From Paenibacillus_AR mesotrionivorans (GTDB lineage Bacteria > Bacillota > Bacilli > Paenibacillales > NBRC-103111): a stretch of DNA of 64,000 bases. Position numbers and translations under genes: made by a program. Under the pieces are notes generated by a model. The model worked only from the letters and a program-made list of their open reading frames with translations, was not told where the DNA came from and searched no databases. Positions 17,335 to 25,427 of this stretch are shown here, piece by piece (the first letter of the stretch is position 1; each line of letters begins with the position of its first letter). Location of the stretch: assembly GCF_046098205.1 (NCBI RefSeq), contig NZ_JBJURJ010000015.1, positions 155,412-219,411 on the forward strand, given 5' to 3'.

Positions 17335-17468
17335 AATAGTTTAGTAATTACGACGTAATTTTATCAGTAAGTTCACTAATTTAAGTTGACTATCGCGGTT
17401 TCCACATGTAATATGGGTGTATAAAGAGCTTTCATTCGAAATCCTGCACATAATTGTTTACTAAACAA
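17335..17468 (+). promoter_or_regulatory. Promoter with two perfect 15-bp palindromes before the apiose-type operon
   Basis: TTGACT (17386-17391), a 17-base spacer and TAATAT (17409-17414) form a strong sigma-A promoter. A perfect palindrome AATTACGACGTAATT lies upstream at 17346-17360, next to AATAGTTTAGTA (17335-17346). A second perfect palindrome, TTGTTTACTAAACAA (17454-17468), sits downstream of the promoter and abuts the AAGGAG ribosome site. These look like operators for a LacI/GntR- or AraC-type regulator. The regulator itself is not identified. Confidence 0.65.
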
Positions 17469-17480
17469 GGAGTAGTGTTT

Positions 17481-18914
17481 ATGAAAAAGTTTAAGCTTGG
17501 TTATGCACCAACACGGCGTTTTACGTTCAGTGCGGAAGACGCTTACAAGTATAAGGTTCTGATCCGCAATAAAATGGAGAGCTTCGGTTTGGACATGGAC
17601 ATTGTGGACCTGGAGGGAATGAATGAGGAAGGCCTGCTGTATGACGATCATATTCAGGCCGACCAGATTGCCGAACGCTTCAAACGGGAAAATGTGGATG
17701 CGGTATTTTTCCCGCACTGCAACTTCGGGACGGAGGATACGGTAGCCAGAGTAGGCAAAGCGCTGGGCAAGCCGGTGCTGCTGTGGGGGCCCCGGGACGA
17801 GGCTCCTTTGGAGGACGGCATGCGGCTCAGGGATACCCAATGCGGGTTATTCGCCACCGGGAAGGTGCTGCGCCGCTTTAATGTCCCTTTCACGTATATT
17901 ACCAACAGCCGGGTGAATGATCCGGTATTCGAGCGGGGCTTCACCAATTTTATCTCCGCTGCCAATGTGGTTCGGCAGTTTAACAAGCTGCGCATTCTGC
18001 AAATCGGCCCGCGGCCTGCCTCCTTCTGGACGATGATCTGCAATGAAGGCGAGCTTCTGGAACGGTTCGGCATTGAGATCCATCCCATCACCCTGGTGGA
18101 TATTCAACTGGCCACCAAAAAGATCGAGAAGGGGAACAGCTCCGAGCTGGCGGCGGCTATCGATTACATCAAAGCTCATTTGGATTACTCCGAGGTAACG
18201 GAGGAGGACATCCGCCGGATCGCCGCGCTGAAGGTGGCTATGAAGCAATACGCCGTTTCCACTGGCTGCACGGCCATTGCCATTCAATGCTGGTCCTCCC
18301 TGCAGGATGCCATGGGCATTATGCCTTGTCTGGCCAATGCCATCCTGACCGATGAGCAGATTCCGGTAACCTGCGAAACGGATATTCACGGCGCCATTAC
18401 CTCTGTGATGGTCCAGGCTGCGGCTCTCAATCAGGTGCCGACCTTCTTCGCCGATCTGACCATCCGCCATCCTGAGAATCCCAACGGAGAGCTGCTTTTC
18501 CACTGCGGAAACTTCCCGGTTTCCCTGTCCGTCGAGGATAAGCCGAAGCTGAAAAAGCATTTCCTGTTCGACTCCCATGCACCCGGCACCCATGAGAGCC
18601 AGATTAGGGGCGGGAACATGACGCTGGCCCGGTTTGACGGGGATCATGGGGAATACCAGATGTTCCTTGGTAAGGCTAAGGGTATCGAAGGCCCGTACAC
18701 CCGGGGCTCGTGGGTATGGGTGGAAGTCAACGACTGGCCGCTGTGGGAGGAAAAGCTGGTGAAGGGACCCTATGTCCATCACGCTGTCGGCATCCATGCC
18801 AATGTGATTCCGTCGCTGTATGAGGCCTGCCAATACATTCCCGGCCTGAAGGCGGACCCGGTTGATCCCACGGAGCAGGAGATTCAAGCCTGGCTGCGCG
18901 GTTCCAAGCTGTAG
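17481..18914 (+). CDS. L-fucose/L-arabinose isomerase-fold protein, candidate apiose isomerase
   Basis: A 477-residue protein of the L-fucose isomerase-like superfamily. The N-terminal Rossmann-like domain contains VDAVFFPHCNFGTEDTVARV. Family-type metal and substrate motifs appear later: ICNEGELLERFGIEI, CETDIHGAITSVMVQ (Cys298, Glu299, Asp301) and LLFHCGNFPVSL. Such enzymes interconvert aldoses and ketoses using a divalent metal. It is first in an operon with a split transketolase, an FGGY kinase and a GH140 hydrolase, so I infer the conversion of D-apiose to apulose. The characterised D-apiose isomerase is, from memory, a xylose-isomerase-like TIM barrel, so this would be a non-orthologous substitute. 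The ATG at 17481 is chosen for its AAGGAG; an earlier in-frame ATG lies inside the palindrome. Family 0.9; substrate uncertain. Confidence 0.85.
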   Translation: MKKFKLGYAPTRRFTFSAEDAYKYKVLIRNKMESFGLDMDIVDLEGMNEEGLLYDDHIQADQIAERFKRENVDAVFFPHCNFGTEDTVARVGKALGKPVLLWGPRDEAPLEDGMRLRDTQCGLFATGKVLRRFNVPFTYITNSRVNDPVFERGFTNFISAANVVRQFNKLRILQIGPRPASFWTMICNEGELLERFGIEIHPITLVDIQLATKKIEKGNSSELAAAIDYIKAHLDYSEVTEEDIRRIAALKVAMKQYAVSTGCTAIAIQCWSSLQDAMGIMPCLANAILTDEQIPVTCETDIHGAITSVMVQAAALNQVPTFFADLTIRHPENPNGELLFHCGNFPVSLSVEDKPKLKKHFLFDSHAPGTHESQIRGGNMTLARFDGDHGEYQMFLGKAKGIEGPYTRGSWVWVEVNDWPLWEEKLVKGPYVHHAVGIHANVIPSLYEACQYIPGLKADPVDPTEQEIQAWLRGSKL

Positions 18915-18929
18915 AAGGAGGCGATTCGT

Positions 18930-19775
18930 ATGAATATGACGGAACTAAAAGCCAAGGCTGCCCAGATCCGGATGGACCTTTTGAACATGATCCATACAGC
19001 GAAAACCGGCCATACAGGCGGCTCCTTAAGCAATACGGATATTCTCACGGCGCTGTATTACCGGGTGATGAAGCTTGACCCCGCCAATCCCAAGTGGGAG
19101 GAGCGGGACCGGTTTATCGCCAGCAAGGGCCATTCCGTAGAGTCCTTGTGGAGCATTCTCGCCGATCTGGGGTTTTTCCCCAAGGAGGAGCTGCTCACTT
19201 ACAGCCAATTCGGCACCCGGCTCATCGGGCATCCCAATAACAAGGTGCCGGGAATCGAGATGAATACAGGCGCCTTGGGCCATGGCCTGCCGATAGCGGT
19301 GGGTATGGCGCTGGCGGCCAAGCGGGACCAGAAGAGCTACCGGGTTTTCTGTCTCATGGGTGACGGGGAGCAGGCGGAGGGCTCCAACTGGGAGGCGGCT
19401 ATGGCCGGAGCCCATTACAAGCTGGATAATCTGGTGGGCATCATTGACCGGAACCGGCTGCAGATCAGCGGCACCACGGAAGAGGTGATGGGCCTTGAGC
19501 CGTTGGAGGACAAGTGGGCCGCCTTCGGCTGGAACGTGGTTTCCATCGACGGAAACGATATGGAGGCTTTGGTGGAGGCGCTGGAGGCGGTGCCGTCGGT
19601 GCCGGGCAAACCTACGCTTCTTATGGCGAACACGGTGAAGGGCAAGGGTGTTTCCTTCGCCGAGAATGTCCCCCATTGGCATCATCATGTACCGAATGAA
19701 GCGGAGCTGGAGCTGGCCTTATCCGAGCTGGCGGCAACGTTGGAAGGTCTGAAGCAGGAAGGGCAGGTGCGATAA
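18930..19775 (+). CDS. Transketolase-like subunit A (N-terminal, ThDP-binding)
   Basis: The N-terminal half of a split transketolase. It carries HTGGSLSNTDILTALYYRVM, the SKGHSVESLW substrate-loop motif, GALGHGLPIAVGMALAAK and the ThDP/metal motif starting GDGEQAEGSNWEAAM (Asp145), ending about 30 residues later at NRLQISGT. At 281 residues it covers only the pyrophosphate-binding domain and needs the next gene's product. Split transketolases with an FGGY kinase are the arrangement described for apulose-4-phosphate transketolase, which gives DHAP and xylulose 5-phosphate from apulose 4-phosphate and glyceraldehyde 3-phosphate. GGAGGCGATTCGT precedes the ATG, 15 bases after the isomerase gene. 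Subunit assignment firm; apulose specificity inferred from context. Confidence 0.92.
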   Translation: MNMTELKAKAAQIRMDLLNMIHTAKTGHTGGSLSNTDILTALYYRVMKLDPANPKWEERDRFIASKGHSVESLWSILADLGFFPKEELLTYSQFGTRLIGHPNNKVPGIEMNTGALGHGLPIAVGMALAAKRDQKSYRVFCLMGDGEQAEGSNWEAAMAGAHYKLDNLVGIIDRNRLQISGTTEEVMGLEPLEDKWAAFGWNVVSIDGNDMEALVEALEAVPSVPGKPTLLMANTVKGKGVSFAENVPHWHHHVPNEAELELALSELAATLEGLKQEGQVR

Positions 19776-19780
19776 ACAAC

Positions 19781-20734
19781 ATGAATACCATTGCTAACCG
19801 GCAGGTCATCTGCGAAACCCTGATGGAGCTGGCCCGGGAGGATAAGGACATCATGGTCCTGGCCAGCGATTCCAGAGGCTCCGCCTCCATGGGACCGTTC
19901 GCCAAGCAGTATGCGGACCAGTTCGTGGAAGTGGGCATCGCGGAGCAGAATATTGTGGGGATTGCGGCAGGTTTGGCCCACAGCGGCAAGAAACCCTTTG
20001 TCACCTCCCCCGCATGTTTCCTGAGCATGAGGAGCATTGAGCAGATCAAGGTGGATGTGGCGTATTCCGCCACCAACGTTAAGCTGGTGGGCATCAGCGG
20101 CGGCGTCAGCTACGGCGCCTTGGGAATGTCCCATCATTCCCTGCAGGATATTGCGGTGGCCAGGGCCATTCCCGGGCTTGCCGTGGTGCTTCCGGCAGAC
20201 CGGCACGAAACCAAGCGGATGGTGGAAGCCTTGGTGGAGCATAAAGGCGGCGTCTACATCCGCATCGGACGCAATCCTGTGGAGGACGTATACCCGTCGG
20301 CGGAAAGCTGTCCGTTTGTGCTGGGCAAGGCCGTCACCATGAAGGAGGGTGGGGATATCACCATCATCGCCGCAGGGGAAACCGTCAAGGTTGCCCTGGA
20401 TACGGCTGAGCTGCTGAAGGGCTCCGGCATCTCCTGCCGGGTGCTGAACATGCATACCATCAAACCCTTGGATGAGGAAGCCATTATCCGGGCAGCCCGG
20501 GAGACCGGATGTATTCTCACGGTGGAGGAGCATAGCATCCACGGAGGCTTGGGAGCGGCCGTATCGGAGGTTGTGGTACAGCATCAGCCTGTGCCCATGC
20601 GGATTATCGGGATTCCCGACGAACCGGCCATTGCCGGCAAAACCGCCGAGGTCTTCAAGCATTACGGCATTCATGCGGAGCATCTGCAGCAGGTTGCGCT
20701 GGAGCTGCTGAAAGGCAAGGCCGGATCCAAATGA
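19781..20734 (+). CDS. Transketolase-like subunit B (C-terminal, pyrimidine-binding)
   Basis: The second half of the split transketolase, 317 residues, comprising the pyrimidine-binding and C-terminal domains. The catalytic Glu that activates ThDP is Glu55 in VEVGIAEQNIVGIAAGLA. MGMSHHSLQDIA-type and VVLPADRHETKRMVEAL blocks follow, and the C-terminal domain contains SCRVLNMHTIKPLDEEAI. It starts five bases after subunit A, and its last codons overlap the kinase start (ATGA), indicating translational coupling. Together A and B should make a heterotetramer in the cytoplasm. The other main reading, a DXS-like or sulfosugar-type transketolase, is less likely given the FGGY and GH140 neighbours. 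Confidence 0.92.
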   Translation: MNTIANRQVICETLMELAREDKDIMVLASDSRGSASMGPFAKQYADQFVEVGIAEQNIVGIAAGLAHSGKKPFVTSPACFLSMRSIEQIKVDVAYSATNVKLVGISGGVSYGALGMSHHSLQDIAVARAIPGLAVVLPADRHETKRMVEALVEHKGGVYIRIGRNPVEDVYPSAESCPFVLGKAVTMKEGGDITIIAAGETVKVALDTAELLKGSGISCRVLNMHTIKPLDEEAIIRAARETGCILTVEEHSIHGGLGAAVSEVVVQHQPVPMRIIGIPDEPAIAGKTAEVFKHYGIHAEHLQQVALELLKGKAGSK

Positions 20735-22248
20735 GCATAACCAAGGACATGATTGCCGTAATCGATCAAAGCACCTCCGGCACCAAAGCGCTGGTGGTGG
20801 ACCGCAATGGCTGTGTTATCGCCCGCAGCACGGCGGAGCATACCCAGTTTTACCCCAAACCGGGGTGGGTGGAGCATGACCCTCTGGAAATTTACAGTCA
20901 GGTCAAAAGCACCCTCCGGGATGTGCTCCGCAAGGCTGGGATCGGGCCAGGGCGTCTGGCGGCCCTGACCGTAACCAACCAGCGGGAAACCGCCGTGATG
21001 TGGGACCGGCATACAGGCCTGCCCGTGTATCCGGCTATCGTCTGGCAATGCCAACGAACGGCCGAAGCCTGTCAAACCTTGAAGAAGGCCAACCATGAGA
21101 AGGCTGTCCGGGCCAAAACCGGGCTCGTCCTGGATCCCTATTTTACGGCAACCAAGTGGAGCTGGATGCTGGAGCATGTGGAGGGGATTCAGGAAAAACT
21201 CCACAACGGCGACCTTCTGGCGGGGACCATGGATAGCTGGCTCCTGTGGAAGCTGACAGGCGGTAAGGTTCATGCCACCGATTACACCAATGCCAGCCGG
21301 ACCTCCCTGTTCAATATCCACACCCTACAATGGGATGAGGAGCTGTGCGCCATGTTCGGAGTGCCGGCTGACCTGCTGCCGGCCGTCCGCTGCTCCGATG
21401 AGATATTCGGCGTAACGGCGGACCCGGATTTGTTCGGGGAAGAAGTGGAGGTGCCGATCTCCGGCATCATCGGGGACTCCCAGGCTGCCTTGTTCGGCAA
21501 CGGCTGCTTCCAGCCCGGCATGGCCAAGGCTACCTACGGAACCGGCACCTCTGTCCTGATGAATACCGGGGATAAGCTGCAAGAGGCCGGGAACGGACTG
21601 GTAACGGCGGTGGCATGGGGAAAAGGAGGGAAGGTCACCTACGCTCTGGAGGCGGTGATCCGCACCTCGGGTGACTGCATCAAGTGGGTACGGGACAGCC
21701 TGGGATTATTCCGCAGCTTCGAGGAAATGGAGGAGCTGCTCAACCAGGTGTCCGATAACGAAGGGGTTTATCTGGTTCCGGCCTTCGTCGGGCTGGGCGC
21801 CCCCTATTGGTCGGCAGATGCCAGGGCGGCCATTGTGGGGATGAACCGCGGAACCACCAAGGCCCACATTATCCGGGCGGCCTTGGAGAGCATCGCGTAT
21901 CAGGTGTATGAAGCCGTTGAGCTGATGCAATCCGAATCCGGCGTCCGGCTGAAGGAGCTGCGTACGGATGGCGGCGCGTCGGATAACCGGAGGCTTATGG
22001 AGCTCCAGGCCGGCTTGCTGGACCGGTGTGTGGTGAAGTCCGGAGTTGCGGAATTGTCCGCCATGGGCTCTGCCTTTATGGGAGGGCTGGGAACCGGATT
22101 ATGGTCTTCGCCGGAGGAGCTGCCCGGTACGGCGGCAGCAGCGGGCATCCGGTATGAGCCGAAGATGGGAGAAGTCTCACGCAAGCGCTTTATTGACGGT
22201 TGGAAGCATGCAGTAGCCTGTGTGCTTTATGGAGTAAAGGAGGCATAA
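20731..22248 (+). CDS. FGGY-family carbohydrate kinase, candidate apulose kinase
   Basis: A 505-residue FGGY kinase. The N-terminal ATPase motif is AVIDQSTSGTKALVVD, followed by HTQFYPKPGWVEHDPLEI and VTNQRETAVMWDRHTG, which are close to glycerol-kinase-type blocks. The catalytic base is Asp249 in IIGDSQAALFGNG. Second-domain motifs include YGTGTSVLMNTG and LRTDGGASDNRRLMELQAGL. The start overlaps the transketolase B stop. In the described transketolase route for D-apiose an FGGY kinase phosphorylates apulose at position 4, and the operon matches that logic. Simple sequence reading would call it glycerol- or xylulose-kinase-like, so the substrate is inferred, not shown. SBP genes follow after three bases. 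Confidence 0.9.
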   Translation: MSITKDMIAVIDQSTSGTKALVVDRNGCVIARSTAEHTQFYPKPGWVEHDPLEIYSQVKSTLRDVLRKAGIGPGRLAALTVTNQRETAVMWDRHTGLPVYPAIVWQCQRTAEACQTLKKANHEKAVRAKTGLVLDPYFTATKWSWMLEHVEGIQEKLHNGDLLAGTMDSWLLWKLTGGKVHATDYTNASRTSLFNIHTLQWDEELCAMFGVPADLLPAVRCSDEIFGVTADPDLFGEEVEVPISGIIGDSQAALFGNGCFQPGMAKATYGTGTSVLMNTGDKLQEAGNGLVTAVAWGKGGKVTYALEAVIRTSGDCIKWVRDSLGLFRSFEEMEELLNQVSDNEGVYLVPAFVGLGAPYWSADARAAIVGMNRGTTKAHIIRAALESIAYQVYEAVELMQSESGVRLKELRTDGGASDNRRLMELQAGLLDRCVVKSGVAELSAMGSAFMGGLGTGLWSSPEELPGTAAAAGIRYEPKMGEVSRKRFIDGWKHAVACVLYGVKEA

Positions 22249-22251
22249 CAG

Positions 22252-23781
22252 ATGAAGAAAAATTGGGTTTGGGCAGCTCCCCTTACAGTGGTTCTGGCGG
22301 GGAGCGTGCTGGCAGGCTGTGGCAATGAGGAGAATGAAGGCGCTGTCAAGGAACCGTCGTCCTCAGCCGGACCGGCTGCACCTGCAGCACCTGTGAAGTT
22401 CACCATCATGGCCAATCTTCAGACCACGGAGGTTCCCTCCGACAAGCTGGAGAAGTTTATCGAGGAAAAAACCAACTCCCAAATCGAGATCCAATGGGTG
22501 CCGGATGGTTCGTATGACGAGAAATTCCAGGCGGCCTTCTCTACCGGAACCCTGCCCCAAGCCGCTTTTATCAAGAACGCCGCTTCTTTTGTCCTGATGA
22601 GGTCGGCCATTAAGAACGGGCAGTTCTGGGAGATCGGGCCTTACCTGAAGGATTATCCGAACCTGAGCAAATTGGATCCGAAGGTTCTGGAGAATACGAA
22701 GGTGAACGGTAAGATTTATTCCCTCTATCAGGAAAGGCAGCCGGCCCGCGCCGGTCTGGTCTACCGGAAGGACTGGCTGGACAAGGTGGGGATGAAGGTT
22801 CCCACAACCACGGACGAAATCTACCAGATGCTGAAGAAATTCAAGGAAGCCGACCTGGCCGGCGGGGGCCGGACCATTCCGCTGACGGACCGCAATGATC
22901 TGGTGTACGGCTCCTTCAAAACCATCGCCACCATGTTCGGCACCCCCAATAACTGGGGACTGGTCAACGGAAAGCTGACACCGGATTTTATGACCAAGGG
23001 CTATATGGATACCATGAAGTTCTACAAGAAGCTGCATGAGGAGGGCCTGATTAATAAGGACTTCCCCGTCACCAGCAAAACTGATCAGGAGAATCTGCTG
23101 TTCACCGGCCGTTCCGGCCTGCTGGTGGGAACGATGAGCGGAACCAAAACGCTGCAGGATAAGACGGTTACCAACTTTCCCGAAGCGGTATACGATGTGG
23201 CCAACGATCTGAAGGGACCGGACGGCAAGCCTGTAGCCTGGGGCTCCAGCGGTTACGGTACCATTCTGTTGTTCCCCAAATCCGCTGTAAAGTCGGAAGC
23301 GGAGCTGAAGGCCATTCTTGGAGTATTCGACAAGTTCTATGACAAGGAATTGGCAGATACCTTGAAATACGGCTTGAAGGACCAGAATCACCACACCGTC
23401 AATGCGGACAACAAAATTGTCCCCGGCACCGACACCAAGCTGATCGATAAGGATGTCCGCCCTTACCTCAGCATTGCGTTAGCGGAAACCACTAATGTTA
23501 CGCCGCAGAAATTTCCGTCGGAGGTTCAGGATAAAGCCAACCGGCTGTCCAATGAGGCTGCAAAGTTCATGATTACCGATCCCACGGCTTCCTTGGATTC
23601 CCCGACATATGCCGAGTTGGGTGCGAGACTTCAGGATTTGATCAAGGATGCCACCTATCAGTTCATTTTGGGCAAGATAGATGAAAACGGTTTTAAAGCA
23701 GCAACAGATAAATGGCTGAAGGACGGCGGCCAAAAGATTGTGGATGAGTACAACCAGGAGTATACCAGGCTGAGCAAGTAA
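22252..23781 (+). CDS. Solute-binding lipoprotein, orphan copy 1 in apiose-type operon
   Basis: A lipoprotein of the same class as the SBP at 2269. The signal is MKKNWVWAAPLTVVLAGSVL with lipobox LAGC. The mature domain carries FWEIGPYLKDYPNLSKLDPK, YRKDWLDKVGMKVPTTTD and NDLVYGSFKTIATMFGTPNN. It is co-transcribed with the kinase (three-base gap), but no permease genes are present in this operon. It probably feeds permeases encoded elsewhere, such as those at 3825-5687 or 32087-33932. It is clearly paralogous to the next gene. Base 23779 onward (TAAGCGCTTTAG) is weakly like a CcpA site. Family firm; ligand presumably an apiose- or RG-II-derived oligosaccharide. Confidence 0.9.
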   Translation: MKKNWVWAAPLTVVLAGSVLAGCGNEENEGAVKEPSSSAGPAAPAAPVKFTIMANLQTTEVPSDKLEKFIEEKTNSQIEIQWVPDGSYDEKFQAAFSTGTLPQAAFIKNAASFVLMRSAIKNGQFWEIGPYLKDYPNLSKLDPKVLENTKVNGKIYSLYQERQPARAGLVYRKDWLDKVGMKVPTTTDEIYQMLKKFKEADLAGGGRTIPLTDRNDLVYGSFKTIATMFGTPNNWGLVNGKLTPDFMTKGYMDTMKFYKKLHEEGLINKDFPVTSKTDQENLLFTGRSGLLVGTMSGTKTLQDKTVTNFPEAVYDVANDLKGPDGKPVAWGSSGYGTILLFPKSAVKSEAELKAILGVFDKFYDKELADTLKYGLKDQNHHTVNADNKIVPGTDTKLIDKDVRPYLSIALAETTNVTPQKFPSEVQDKANRLSNEAAKFMITDPTASLDSPTYAELGARLQDLIKDATYQFILGKIDENGFKAATDKWLKDGGQKIVDEYNQEYTRLSK

Positions 23782-23842
23782 GCGCTTTAGATAAAAAAGT
23801 GGAGAGAAGCGCAGATAAAACAGGTAAAGGGGTCATGAAAAA

Positions 23843-25348
23843 ATGGGTACATGGACAACGGGTAAAAAAAGCGGATTGGCTGTGTTGGCGGTATGTATGG
23901 TAGCCGCCGGCTGCAGCAGCAAAGAAACACCGGCTGCAGATGGAGCAGGCGCAAAAGAGGATACGGGTCCTACTAAAATTACGATTATGACCAGCCTCCA
24001 GACACCAGAGGTTCCGTCGGATACCCTTAAGAAGCTGCTGGAGGAGAAAACCAACACCCAACTGACCATTAATTTCTCACCCGGTGGCTCCTATGATGAA
24101 AAATTCCAGGCTGGCTTAGCAACAGAAACCCTCGCTCCCATCACCTATGTGGGAAACCAAGCCGCATTCATCAATACCCGCAATGCGATTAAGAACAATC
24201 AATTCTGGGAAATTGGACCGTACCTTAAGGATTATCCGAACTTAAGCAAGCTGGATCCGGAAATCCTCAATAATATGAAGGTGGACGGGAAAATCTACGC
24301 CTTGTATCAGGAGGTGCAAAGAGCCCGGTCAGGTATTATTTACCGGAAGGACTGGGCGGATAAGCTTGGTTTAGCCGCTCCCCAATCCATCGACGATATT
24401 TACAACATGCTCAAAAAGTTTAAGGAATCCGGCTTGGCGGCCATTCCTCTGGCAGACCGCAACGATTTTCTTTATGGGGCCTTCAAAACACTCAGCTCCT
24501 ACTTCGGCACACCCAACAGTTGGGGGATGGTGGACGGCAGCTTAGTCCCGGATTTCACCACCCAAGGCTATATGGAGACCATGAAATTTATCAAAAAGCT
24601 CCGGGATGAGGGTTTGATCAATAAGGACTTCCCCGTCACCAGCAAAACAGATCAGCAGAACCTGATGTATTCCGGTAAAGCCGGCATGTATATCGGCTCC
24701 ATATCCGATGTGAACACCATGGCTGACAAAACCGGCGCCAATTTCAAGGAAGCTCAATTTGACGTGGAAAACCGGATCGTCGGAACAAACGGCAAACTTG
24801 GTGTTTGGGCGGTTCACGGTTACGCCAATGCGATGCTCTTCCCCAAGTCCGCCGTTAAGAACGAAGCGGAGCTGAAGAAGCTGCTTGCCTTCTGCGATAA
24901 GCTCTTCGATCCGGAGATTGCCAATCTGCTGGTGCACGGCGTTGAAGGTACACACTACACCCTGAAGGACGGCAAGGTGCTTCCGGTATCGGACGCCAAG
25001 CTGCTGGAGAAGGAAGTATCCGGTTATAATGGTATTGGTTTGTCCCGGATTACCAATATTAAACCTAAGGTGTACAGCCGTCCTGTTGCAGAAAAAGCGG
25101 AGCAGTTGATCAATGAGGCCGTTAAATTCTCCATCAGTGATCCTACTGCAGCTTTGGATTCCGCTGCCTACACCGAGAAGGGAGCCCGTCTCCAGGATAT
25201 CATCAAGGATGCCACCTACAAATTTATGATGGGAGACATTGATGAAAAGGGATTCCAGGATGCGGTGAAGAAGTGGAAGGATCAGGGTGGAAGCAGCATT
25301 ATCGAGGAGTATAATGCTTCCTATAAGGCTTCCAATAAAAAAAAATGA
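23843..25348 (+). CDS. Solute-binding lipoprotein, orphan copy 2 in apiose-type operon
   Basis: Close paralogue of the preceding SBP; shared blocks include QFWEIGPYLKDYPNLSKLDP, NDFLYGAFKTLSSYFGTPNS and LRDEGLINKDFPVTSKTDQQ. The signal is MGTWTTGKKSGLAVLAVCMV followed by AAGC, with the Cys as lipidation site. The start region is odd: an ATG at 23835 (MKKWV...) is better placed for a typical signal peptide but is in another frame, and the two frames are joined by a run of six A. One extra A would fuse them, so slippage or a sequencing slip is possible. No permease is adjacent. Probably a duplicate with altered ligand specificity; that is inference. Confidence 0.88.
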   Translation: MGTWTTGKKSGLAVLAVCMVAAGCSSKETPAADGAGAKEDTGPTKITIMTSLQTPEVPSDTLKKLLEEKTNTQLTINFSPGGSYDEKFQAGLATETLAPITYVGNQAAFINTRNAIKNNQFWEIGPYLKDYPNLSKLDPEILNNMKVDGKIYALYQEVQRARSGIIYRKDWADKLGLAAPQSIDDIYNMLKKFKESGLAAIPLADRNDFLYGAFKTLSSYFGTPNSWGMVDGSLVPDFTTQGYMETMKFIKKLRDEGLINKDFPVTSKTDQQNLMYSGKAGMYIGSISDVNTMADKTGANFKEAQFDVENRIVGTNGKLGVWAVHGYANAMLFPKSAVKNEAELKKLLAFCDKLFDPEIANLLVHGVEGTHYTLKDGKVLPVSDAKLLEKEVSGYNGIGLSRITNIKPKVYSRPVAEKAEQLINEAVKFSISDPTAALDSAAYTEKGARLQDIIKDATYKFMMGDIDEKGFQDAVKKWKDQGGSSIIEEYNASYKASNKKK

Positions 25349-25365
25349 ACTACCGTTACGGCTGG

Positions 25366-25389
25366 AGAGGCACCCATGGGTGCTTCTCT
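25366..25389 (+). terminator. Intra-operon hairpin between SBP and GH140 genes
   Basis: AGAGGCACCCATGGGTGC plus TTCTCT forms a near-perfect hairpin with the 14-base palindrome GCACCCATGGGTGC. Only a weak T run follows, so it may be a leaky terminator or an mRNA-stabilising structure that lowers GH140 expression relative to the SBPs. Confidence 0.5.
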
Positions 25390-25427
25390 GTGTGCTTTTA
25401 TAAGAATAGACAGGGAGGAAAACAAAG

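Noticed and set aside
23779..23790. CcpA-like site TAAGCGCTTTAG
   Set aside because: It overlaps the stop of the first SBP gene, matches cre poorly at the outer positions and has no promoter next to it.
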